Positions 57,348-64,000 of a DNA stretch of 64,000 nucleotides are shown one piece after another. Both the position numbers and the translations under genes were made by a program. Under the pieces are notes generated by a model. The model was not told the origin of the DNA and made no database searches. It saw only the letters and a program-made list of their open reading frames with translations. Location: positions 1,480,001-1,544,000 of the forward strand of contig NZ_CP015207.1 of NCBI RefSeq assembly GCF_002101375.1, written 5' to 3'. Positions within the stretch are counted from its first letter, which is position 1, and each line of letters begins with the position of its first letter. The stretch comes from Sporosarcina ureae (GTDB lineage Bacteria; Bacillota; Bacilli; Bacillales_A; Planococcaceae).

Positions 57348-57412
57348 GAGCGCTTGTCATAGTTTAATGAGCGCGGCCTGATAAATTACGGCTAAAAAGA
57401 TGATCATGAAGA

Positions 57413-57446
57413 GAAAAAACCCCAGAAGACAGAGTCTCCTGGGATT
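57413..57446 (-). terminator. Terminator of the siderophore uptake operon
   Basis: CCCAG and CTGGG with an inner GAGACTCTGTCTTC loop are followed by TTTTTT on the minus strand. Confidence 0.85.
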
Positions 57447-57456
57447 TCATTCATTC

Positions 57457-58419
57457 TTATAGTCCAGCCTCTACTTCTTTGATCATTTCTTTGATCGATT
57501 GAAGACCGCCACCAGATAGGTACCAATATTCACCGTTCAAATAAACCATTTTGTCATTCTTGAATGCGTTTGTTTTCTTTACAAGATCGTTTTCGACAGA
57601 ATCTTTCGCTGTTGCGCCGTTACCAATTGCTGCGTCGCGGTCGATGATGAAGAGAATGTCTGGGTTTGTTTCTAAGATATATTCAAACGTGATATTTTGT
57701 CCATGAGTAGAAACTTCGATGTTCTCGTCAGCAGGTTCAAATCCGAATACGTCATGAACTAATCCAAATCGTGAGTTTGGGCCGTATGCACTGACTTTTC
57801 CTTCAGTTGCTAGGATGATCAATGCTTTGCTGTCGATACCTTCAGTTTTAGTTTTGATTTCTTCAATGCTTGCATCTACGTCTGCTAATTCAGTTTTCAT
57901 TTCATCTTCTTTATCGAAAATTGTAGCAATTTTACCCATGTTCTCTTTGAAAGATTCCATGTAGTTAGACGTATCAACGCCCATGTAGATTGTTGGAGCA
58001 ATTTCAGATAGCTGATCATATAAGTCTGTTTGACGTCCAGAGATGAAGATCACATCTGGCTTCATTGCATTGATTGCTTCAAAGTCTGGCTCTTTCAAAC
58101 TACCTAGATTTTCATACTTTTTGTCTTCATATTTAGAAAGATAACCGGGAACGTTTGATTGTGGAAGTCCTGCTACTTCAATTCCTAGTTCATCCAATGT
58201 ATCTAATGTTCCGAAGTCAAAAACTACTACCTTTTCAGGGTTCTTTTCAAGTGTTGTTTCACCAAGTTCATGTGTAATGGTTACTTCTGTGCTTTCTTCA
58301 GCTGGCTTATCTTCAGGTGTAGCATTGTCTGCAGGTTTTTCTTCGTCTTTTGCGCCGCCACAAGCAGCCAGTGCTAGCATTAAGATCAATGCGAATAAGG
58401 ATAGGGTAAGTTTCTTCAT
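57457..58419 (-). CDS. yclQ: Siderophore-binding lipoprotein (YclQ/FatB type)
   Basis: The 320-residue protein has a signal peptide with lipobox LAACGG and a helix-backbone periplasmic-binding fold of class III. It should capture ferric siderophore, petrobactin in B. subtilis YclQ. The start is ATG 58419, with GAGG about 12 bases upstream; a GTG at 58437 opens the same frame. It is the last gene of the yclNOPQ-type operon and is followed by a terminator. The siderophore identity is inferred. Confidence 0.9.
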   Translation of the reverse strand: MKKLTLSLFALILMLALAACGGAKDEEKPADNATPEDKPAEESTEVTITHELGETTLEKNPEKVVVFDFGTLDTLDELGIEVAGLPQSNVPGYLSKYEDKKYENLGSLKEPDFEAINAMKPDVIFISGRQTDLYDQLSEIAPTIYMGVDTSNYMESFKENMGKIATIFDKEDEMKTELADVDASIEEIKTKTEGIDSKALIILATEGKVSAYGPNSRFGLVHDVFGFEPADENIEVSTHGQNITFEYILETNPDILFIIDRDAAIGNGATAKDSVENDLVKKTNAFKNDKMVYLNGEYWYLSGGGLQSIKEMIKEVEAGL

Positions 58420-58452
58420 TTCAGTATAATTCCTCACTTTTTAAAGTTTATT

Positions 58453-59214
58453 TTAAGAGTTAAAATACACACAAATTCGGCAATCTTTCATTTGTTGAAT
58501 CGGAATTTCCATGTCATAAATTTCGCGTAATGACTCTGAGGTAATAATATCGTTCGTTACTCCGTCTTTGACGATTCTTCCGTTTTTCAACGCAACAATT
58601 CGGTCTGAATAGACAGAGGCAAAGTTGATGTCATGCAAGACGATGACCACAGTTTTGCCGAGATCATTGACAAGCTGACGCAAGATTTTCATGATTTGCA
58701 CAGAGTGTTTCATGTCCAGGTTATTCAGTGGCTCATCGAGTAAAATATAATCGGTGTCTTGTGCAATCGTCATTGCAATAAAAGCCCGCTGACGCTGACC
58801 GCCAGATAATTCATCCAAATACGCTTCTTGCATGTCAGTCAGGCCCATATACTCCAACGCCTGATCCACCATCCGGTCATCTTCTTCCTGAAGACGGCCC
58901 TTACAGTGCGGGAAACGGCCGAATGAAACAAGTTCACGGATGGTAAGTTTGACATTCATGAAGTTGGATTGCTTTAAAATCGCGACGCGCTTAGCGAAGT
59001 CATTGGATTTCATATCTTTCACTTTGCTTTTATCGAGCAATACTTCGCCCGTGTCAGCATCCATTAATCGACTTACCATCGAGAGAAGAGTAGATTTACC
59101 AGCCCCGTTCGGTCCAATGAATGACGTGATTTTTCCACGATGAATATTTACACTGACCTTTTCGACGACTGCTTTTTTCCCATAAAACTTCGTTAACTCA
59201 CGAACTTGGATCAT
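58453..59214 (-). CDS. yclP: Iron-siderophore ABC transporter ATPase (YclP type)
   Basis: The 253-residue ATPase has Walker A GPNGAGKST, signature LSGGQRQR and Walker B YILLDEPLNNLD. It powers the YclNO permease. Its ATGA overlaps the upstream permease stop by four bases. Confidence 0.92.
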   Translation of the reverse strand: MIQVRELTKFYGKKAVVEKVSVNIHRGKITSFIGPNGAGKSTLLSMVSRLMDADTGEVLLDKSKVKDMKSNDFAKRVAILKQSNFMNVKLTIRELVSFGRFPHCKGRLQEEDDRMVDQALEYMGLTDMQEAYLDELSGGQRQRAFIAMTIAQDTDYILLDEPLNNLDMKHSVQIMKILRQLVNDLGKTVVIVLHDINFASVYSDRIVALKNGRIVKDGVTNDIITSESLREIYDMEIPIQQMKDCRICVYFNS

Positions 59215-60161
59215 GAAGATCGACTCTCCTTTAATAATAAGTAGATAAAGTAAATGCCACCGACAAAGTTAATGATCACACTGAGTGTGGTCGAGAAAGA
59301 AAATAGACGTTCAACGATCCATTGTCCACCAACTAATGCAATAACACTCATCAATGCAGCACCGGCAATCAACACCGAATGCTTAAACGTGTTGAAGAAT
59401 TGGTAAGACAAGTTGGCTACGATCAATCCGAAGAATGTAATCGGACCTACAAGTGCCGTGGACACCGCAATCAGTACTGCCGATAAAATCAACATGATCT
59501 TGACGACCGACTGATACGGCACACCCAGATTGATTGCCGTATCCCGTCCCAATGATAAAACATCGAGTTCATTGATATAGCGCCAACCAATAAGAAGTGT
59601 GATAACCAATATCGCTAATGCCCACCAAACGAGATCCCCGTTGATATTGTTGAAACTCGCAAACATCTTATCTTGCACACGCAAAAATTCATTCGGATCA
59701 ATCATCACTTGCAGGAATGTCGAAATACTTCCGAAGAATGTACCGACAATGATACCGACTAGCAATAAGAAATAGATCGGTCGGTTCCCTTTACCGAATA
59801 AGAAGTGATAGAGCAACAAAGCGAATATTATCATCGCACCGACCGACAGCATGAAGTTAAATTGCTGGTTGATCAGTACAAATGAAGTCGAACCGAAAAA
59901 GAAAATAAGAACGGTTTGCAGCAAGATATAGAGTGAATCCAATCCCATGATGCTTGGTGTTAAAATGCGGTTATGCGTGATCGTCTGGAAAATAACCGTG
60001 GAATATGCCACTGCCACACCTGTTAAAATCATCGCCACCACTTTGACCGCTCTTCTAGGAAGTGCATAGTCATAACTACCGTTCAAACCTTCAAATAGAT
60101 ACAAGCCGCAAAATACTAATGAAAATGCTAATAAAATTAGTAGCTTCGTTGAGTTACGCAT
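59211..60161 (-). CDS. yclO: Iron-siderophore permease subunit (YclO type)
   Basis: The 316-residue FecCD-family permease starts at ATG 60161 (MRNSTKLLILL), overlapping yclN by eight bases, with GGGGGAAAG upstream; the 17 earlier codons in the frame are inside yclN. It has about nine to ten helices and the cytoplasmic GLIVANLSYQFF loop. Confidence 0.9.
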   Translation of the reverse strand: MRNSTKLLILLAFSLVFCGLYLFEGLNGSYDYALPRRAVKVVAMILTGVAVAYSTVIFQTITHNRILTPSIMGLDSLYILLQTVLIFFFGSTSFVLINQQFNFMLSVGAMIIFALLLYHFLFGKGNRPIYFLLLVGIIVGTFFGSISTFLQVMIDPNEFLRVQDKMFASFNNINGDLVWWALAILVITLLIGWRYINELDVLSLGRDTAINLGVPYQSVVKIMLILSAVLIAVSTALVGPITFFGLIVANLSYQFFNTFKHSVLIAGAALMSVIALVGGQWIVERLFSFSTTLSVIINFVGGIYFIYLLLKESRSS

Positions 60162-61104
60162 AGGCTTTCCCCCTAAACAACAAGAACAGGAAGATTGCGC
60201 TTCCGATGACACCGACCATTAAACTGATCGAGATTTCATAAGGGAAGATAATAACCCTGCCTAGAATGTCACAGATAAGAAGGAAGATTGCGCCTAGCAA
60301 TGCAGTATGCGGCAACGTCTTTTGTAGATGGTCTCCTTTAAAAATCGAGACAATGTTCGGAATGATTAACCCTAGGAAAGGAATCAGTCCCACTGTCAAT
60401 ACAACGGTTGTCGTAATTAACGCAACTAAGATCAACCCAATATTGACGATACTCTTATAAGCGAGTCCTAAGTTCTTGGAAAAGTCTTCCCCCATACCCG
60501 CCACTGTAAATCGATTCGCATATAAATATGTAATGATCAACACAGGTATACTAATATACAAAAGCTCATAACGGCCTTTCATGATCATGGAAAAATCTCC
60601 TTGAAGCCAAGCAGACATATTCTGGATCACGTTTGCTTTATATGCAAAAAATGTGGCGATGGAAGATAAAATATTTCCGAACATCAATCCAACAAGCGGA
60701 ATGAAGATCGCGTCTTTAAATTTAATACGGTCGAGAATTTGCATAAACAAGAAAGTGCCAAGCAAGGCGAATGTGAACGAAACCGCCATTTTTTCTAATA
60801 ATGTTGCGTTGGTAAATATCAACATAGATACCAAGATTCCCAGTTTAGTCGCATCCAACGTTCCTGCTGTGGTGGGAGATACAAATTTATTGCGGCTCAG
60901 TTGTTGCATAATCAAACCTGCAATACTCATCCCTGCGCCAGCGAGTAATATCGCGACTAATCGAGGAACTCGACTAATCAAGAATATTTCTGTTGCTTCT
61001 GAACGCCAGTCCAATAGGTCCGCTGGTGTGATTCGGCTTGCGCCGACAAACAGCGAAAGAAATGATAAAAGTATAACTGCTGTAATTAAGTAACGTTTCT
61101 TCAT
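60154..61104 (-). CDS. yclN: Iron-siderophore permease subunit (YclN type)
   Basis: The 316-residue FecCD-family permease has the SRVPRLVAILLAGAGMSIAGLIMQ signature of the family. The start is ATG 61104 (MKKRYLITA) with GGAG ten bases upstream; an ATG ten codons earlier has a poor site. It is first in the operon and follows a promoter flanked by two Fur boxes. Confidence 0.9.
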   Translation of the reverse strand: MKKRYLITAVILLSFLSLFVGASRITPADLLDWRSEATEIFLISRVPRLVAILLAGAGMSIAGLIMQQLSRNKFVSPTTAGTLDATKLGILVSMLIFTNATLLEKMAVSFTFALLGTFLFMQILDRIKFKDAIFIPLVGLMFGNILSSIATFFAYKANVIQNMSAWLQGDFSMIMKGRYELLYISIPVLIITYLYANRFTVAGMGEDFSKNLGLAYKSIVNIGLILVALITTTVVLTVGLIPFLGLIIPNIVSIFKGDHLQKTLPHTALLGAIFLLICDILGRVIIFPYEISISLMVGVIGSAIFLFLLFRGKAYA

Positions 61105-61145
61105 GAAGAACTCCGATATCGAATATTTGAGCATCTCTCACTTAA

Positions 61146-61164
61146 ATGAAAATGATTATCATTC
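61146..61164. promoter_or_regulatory. Fur box 1 of the siderophore operon
   Basis: TGAAAATGATTATCATT matches the Fur consensus GATAATGATAATCATTATC at nearly every core position. It lies just downstream of the -10 box. Confidence 0.88.
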
Positions 61165-61175
61165 GCTCAAGAACA

Positions 61176-61204
61176 ACATTACCGCGTTTAACATATGATG
61201 TCAA
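61176..61204 (-). promoter_or_regulatory. Promoter of the siderophore operon
   Basis: On the minus strand TTGACA (61199-61204) and TAATGT (61176-61181) are 17 bases apart, with a Fur box on each side. Confidence 0.8.
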
Positions 61205-61211
61205 TATCTAA

Positions 61212-61230
61212 ATGAAAATCGTTATCAATA
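61212..61230. promoter_or_regulatory. Fur box 2 of the siderophore operon
   Basis: TGAAAATCGTTATCAAT is a weaker Fur-type dyad located upstream of the -35 box. Confidence 0.7.
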
Positions 61231-61292
61231 CTTTTAAAATTCTACTCATTACAGAATCTGTTAACCTCTTATTCAATCTTATGAATTCATAC

Positions 61293-61332
61293 GAAAAAGC
61301 CGTTTTCCGTATAACACGGAAAACGGCTTTTT
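61293..61332 (-). terminator. Terminator of the lipoprotein gene
   Basis: AAAAAGCCGTTTTCCGT and ACGGAAAACGGCTTTTT are exact inverted repeats; the stem is symmetrical and may act both ways. Confidence 0.9.
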
Positions 61333-61335
61333 CAT

Positions 61336-62184
61336 TTACTGCTGATCCATTTCTTGGGCACTATCTATTATTTCTTTCGGGACTTTGATTTCATCAATCT
61401 CATTGATCTTTGTCATCGTACCTTTAATATTCTGTGTGACTTTAACTTGCTGACCTTGCTCATCCATTGTCATAGTCATATCCATGTCAAAGTCTTTTGT
61501 GAAGAATGTCTTTTTATCTATAGTGAATTGTAGGTCAACTTTTTCAACTTTCATATCTGTTTCTTCCAACATGGCTTCATCTGCTTCTGGTGGCATGTTC
61601 TTCTCTAACAATTCTTTCATGAGCTCACTAAACTTTTCACCGGAACCTACCAATGTCAGAACGTATTCATCGTCGGTCTCTTCAAATGTAAAATCTTCTG
61701 TGTAATCCTTATACATGGTGAAGTCCACTGGTGATTCAGTCACTCCCATCATTTGACCGGCAGCTTCTTTATACAATTCATCCGGTAATTTTATCCAACC
61801 GCCTGATTGTGGGTCTTTCATGAAGAAGCCTTCTTCTGTCATATATTGTTCTATTGCCATTTCTTCATCGCCTACTTGCATATTCATCGTTTGGCGCATA
61901 GCAAGTGGTTCAAGAATCATATCCATATCAATCGTCGAATGAATGTCTTGCTTCTCATCACCCATTTCCAACGTTTGCATAATTTCCATATCCGAATGCA
62001 TACTTTGCTGCGTTTCAGCTGCTGCATTCGCTTTTTCCATTACTTCACCGGCTGTCAGTTCACTATTTACGACCACTTCTTCTTCATCTGTAATAGGATT
62101 TTTTTGAGGTTCAGCAGTTTGACCACAGGCACTTAAAACAACTGCTAGTGTTCCTGCTGTAAGAATTGTTGTCCATTTTTTCAT
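61336..62184 (-). CDS. DUF6612-type lipoprotein
   Basis: The protein (282 residues from ATG 62184) has a signal peptide with lipobox VLSACG, so it is membrane anchored. The body is acidic and methionine-rich, with repeated beta-strand patterns such as SMHSDMEIMQTLEMGD and DFDMDMTMTMDEQG, similar to the LolA-like DUF6612 lipoproteins of Bacilli. The start has AAGGAG 11 bases upstream; earlier GTG/ATG codons at 62196-62193 lie at the site itself. The function is unknown. Confidence 0.82.
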   Translation of the reverse strand: MKKWTTILTAGTLAVVLSACGQTAEPQKNPITDEEEVVVNSELTAGEVMEKANAAAETQQSMHSDMEIMQTLEMGDEKQDIHSTIDMDMILEPLAMRQTMNMQVGDEEMAIEQYMTEEGFFMKDPQSGGWIKLPDELYKEAAGQMMGVTESPVDFTMYKDYTEDFTFEETDDEYVLTLVGSGEKFSELMKELLEKNMPPEADEAMLEETDMKVEKVDLQFTIDKKTFFTKDFDMDMTMTMDEQGQQVKVTQNIKGTMTKINEIDEIKVPKEIIDSAQEMDQQ

Positions 62185-62430
62185 ACAGTCCATCACTCCT
62201 TATATATTGTTCCCGCTTAGTTGTACGATTGATTAAAGAAAAACCTTCAGATCCACACTGGCAATTGACAAACCCCATTTTTATAGAAGCATAAAAAAAT
62301 TTGAATACTTCGAGTGAGTGTACCAAGTATTTTTCTTTGAATTCCATCAAGAGGTTTAGAATTTTGTAAATCGGGCAAACTAGAAGCATCCCACCCCCTT
62401 TCTCTTCTTATAAAGATAAAAGGATTTGGC

Positions 62431-62460
62431 TACATGCATTGTGCATGTAGCCCTTTTTTA
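62431..62460. terminator. Hairpin with a plus-strand T run near the hflX end
   Basis: GGCTACATGCA pairs with TGCATGTAGCC around three bases. The following T run (TTTTTT) is on the plus strand, whereas the minus-strand side, where hflX ends, has only ATCCTTTT. It is likely to be the hflX terminator, perhaps weak. Confidence 0.7.
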
Positions 62461-62465
62461 TTTAA

Positions 62466-63734
62466 TCACTTCAGAATAAATTCTTGTAGACGTTCACATT
62501 CACTTTCGGGCATTTCCACAGTCATCAATGTGCCTTCTTCTTCGTAAGCTGTATCTTTGATCGAAGCATTTTCGTTGAGATGGGAAACGATTTCACCACG
62601 GTCGTATGGGATCATTAATTTACACGTGATATATTGCCTGAATAAGTTTTGTTGGATCAAAGTTAACAATTCAGGGATTCCTTTATTTTCGCCGGCGGAC
62701 ATCCAAATACTCTGATCTTTTATACGCGGATAGACGATTTCGGTCAAGTCCGATTTGTTATATATATTGATAGTAGGGATACTTTTCACACCAATATCTC
62801 CTAATGTTTCATTGGTAACATCCATCATATGACCATGTTCTTCGTCGGAAACATCCACAACATGCAACAGTAAGTCTGCATTCTTGGCTTCTTCTAATGT
62901 CGAACGAAATGCTTGGACAAGATGGTGAGGAAGTTTAGAAACGAACCCTACAGTATCTGTTAAAATAAATTCTTTTTTATCTTGTAGTTTGATTTTCCTT
63001 ACGGCAGTTTCGAGCGTTGCGAATAGCATGTCTTTTTCACTAACTTCTTTGGATTCATCTACATCCGTATATTGTAGCAATCGATTCATCAACGTGGATT
63101 TCCCAGCGTTTGTGTAACCTACAATGGATACAACAGGTATACCGCTTCTGACACGCTGTTTTCGCTGTGTTTCACGTTGATCACTTACATGCTCAAGTTC
63201 TCTGCGAAGTTTAGCGATCTGATCTTCAATTTTCCGACGATCGAGCTCAAGCTTCGTTTCACCGGCTCCTTTATTCTGTAAGCCGCCTCCTGTTCCGCCA
63301 CCTTGCCTGCTAAGTGAAGCTCGAAGTCCAACAAGTCTCGGCAATGTATATTGCAGTTGTGCTAATTCAACTTGCATCTGCGCCTCTCGATTGCGTGCCC
63401 GCCTTGCAAAAATATCCAATATAAGCATAGTACGGTCAATAATTTTACATTCTAGATCTCTCTCCAAGTTTCTCAACTGGGAAGGCGATAATTCATCATT
63501 GAAGATTAGTAAATTTGCTTCAGATTCCTCATATACATCACGGATTTCATCAATCTTACCTTTTCCAATATAAGTGGATGGATTTTTCCGTTCTAAATTT
63601 TGTGTCACTTCACCTAGAACTTCCACATTGATTGCTTCCGCCAAATTCTTTAGTTCTTCCATCGCATATTCAAAGTGCAAATCCTTCTGTTCATGTACGC
63701 CAACTATTATGGCTTTTTCAATTAACACATCCAT
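62466..63734 (-). CDS. hflX: GTPase HflX
   Basis: This 422-residue Obg-HflX GTPase binds 50S subunits and rescues or splits stalled and heat-damaged ribosomes. Its own domain (residues 1-185) contains NPSTYIGKGKIDEI and GGGTGGGLQNKGAGETKLELDRR. The GTPase domain has GYTNAGKSTLMNRL, DTVGFVSKLPHHLV and NKSD. The start ATG follows GGGGGATG. Confidence 0.96.
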   Translation of the reverse strand: MDVLIEKAIIVGVHEQKDLHFEYAMEELKNLAEAINVEVLGEVTQNLERKNPSTYIGKGKIDEIRDVYEESEANLLIFNDELSPSQLRNLERDLECKIIDRTMLILDIFARRARNREAQMQVELAQLQYTLPRLVGLRASLSRQGGGTGGGLQNKGAGETKLELDRRKIEDQIAKLRRELEHVSDQRETQRKQRVRSGIPVVSIVGYTNAGKSTLMNRLLQYTDVDESKEVSEKDMLFATLETAVRKIKLQDKKEFILTDTVGFVSKLPHHLVQAFRSTLEEAKNADLLLHVVDVSDEEHGHMMDVTNETLGDIGVKSIPTINIYNKSDLTEIVYPRIKDQSIWMSAGENKGIPELLTLIQQNLFRQYITCKLMIPYDRGEIVSHLNENASIKDTAYEEEGTLMTVEMPESECERLQEFILK

Positions 63735-63785
63735 GCTAGCATCCCCCCGACATCTTTATATATAGTTTACCCTTCGTTCTGTTGC

Positions 63786-64000
63786 CTAATCGCTCGATGT
63801 GAAATGAATCTCTGCCAACCGCTGTACTTTTTCTTGTTTTTCTATAAAGCGCAATATAACGTTCCCAATTCGAATATCATGTACATCGCCGACTTTCTGT
63901 GATAATAGTATTGCCCATTCGCCTACTTCTTGTAATGGGTCTTCCACATGGAAAATACATTCTGAAACTTTTTGTTGTTGATGGAATATCGTTCGTGCAC
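63786..64000 (-). CDS. 3' end of an unrecognised gene
   Basis: The frame runs off the right edge; about 70 C-terminal residues are visible, including IFHVEDPLQEVGEWAILLSQ and ending RLAEIHFTSSD. The piece is mixed alpha/beta with no membrane segment. I do not recognise it. It is upstream of hflX on the same strand with about 50 bases between, so they may be cotranscribed. In B. subtilis spoVK takes this position, but I see no match to it. Confidence 0.55.
   Translation of the reverse strand, partial: ARTIFHQQQKVSECIFHVEDPLQEVGEWAILLSQKVGDVHDIRIGNVILRFIEKQEKVQRLAEIHFTSSD

Noticed and set aside
57175..57360. 61-codon ORF on the minus strand with a heptapeptide repeat
   Set aside because: It is produced by the 21-base tandem repeat, whose length is a multiple of three; no ribosome site and no family resemblance.
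62111..62389. 92-codon ORF upstream of and overlapping the lipoprotein start
   Set aside because: The overlapping lipoprotein has a signal peptide and ribosome site; this frame has neither a site nor a recognisable product.

Overview
The window looks like a chromosomal segment of a low-to-moderate GC Gram-positive bacterium of the order Bacillales. The gene order acpS-ydcC-alr-endoAI-endoA-rsbR/S/T/U/V/W-sigB-rsbX-tex follows Bacillus subtilis. The presence of lmo0937-like and DUF1002 proteins, a KdpD-like sensor without a kinase and Bacilli-type intergenic inverted repeats suggests Planococcaceae, perhaps Sporosarcina; that genus is an inference. I saw no rRNA, tRNA, CRISPR, prophage or transposase. 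Most of the window is ordinary core genome.

Region 1 (1-20 kb) runs mostly on the minus strand. From right to left it holds ddl, murF, a carboxylesterase-like hydrolase, the DEAD-box helicase cshA, the PH-domain pair ydbS/ydbT, (plus strand) a rhomboid protease, acpS, lipoprotein ydcC, alr, the EndoAI/EndoA toxin-antitoxin pair, the full sigma-B partner-switching module with an internal sigma-B promoter before rsbV, and a truncated tex. A rodA/ftsW gene diverges from ddl and is followed by a phnA-like zinc-ribbon gene.

Region 2 (20-37.6 kb) contains a 46-residue unannotated small gene, the copper module csoR-copZ-copA, an MFS drug-type exporter, cardiolipin synthase, a VanY-type carboxypeptidase, a second MFS protein, a small membrane protein, a YidC insertase, an AraC-type regulator, a stress-type protein with a sigma-B promoter, two acetyltransferase genes, a DUF4064 protein, a DUF1002 secreted protein, cvfB, mntR, a 51-residue membrane protein with a sigma-B promoter, and a tandem-GNAT protein.

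Region 3 (37-46 kb) centres on a complete seven-gene Mrp (Na+/H+ antiporter) operon with a CadC-like metal sensor after it and a KdpD-like Usp-domain protein diverging from it. The intergenic segment between them looks like structured RNA. MurB and a YceI-family protein follow.

Region 4 (46-64 kb) has a FrnE-type DsbA protein, an FAD oxidoreductase-Rieske fusion, Mn-dependent pyrophosphatase, the nitric-oxide pair nsrR/hmp, YkvI, two DNA glycosylases flanking an ABC exporter, a NiaP-like MFS transporter, a 21-bp tandem repeat array, a Fur-controlled siderophore uptake operon (yclNOPQ type) with two Fur boxes, a lipoprotein, hflX, and the 3' end of an unrecognised gene.

The linking themes are general stress (sigma-B with at least two candidate target genes in the window), metal and ion homeostasis (Cu, Mn, Cd-type sensor, Fe, Na+/K+) and cell-wall precursor synthesis (alr, ddl, murF, murB, rodA). 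No clear new multi-gene system was found; the best leads are the structured intergenic segment at the Mrp/KdpD-like boundary, the 21-bp array, and several small or divergent genes.
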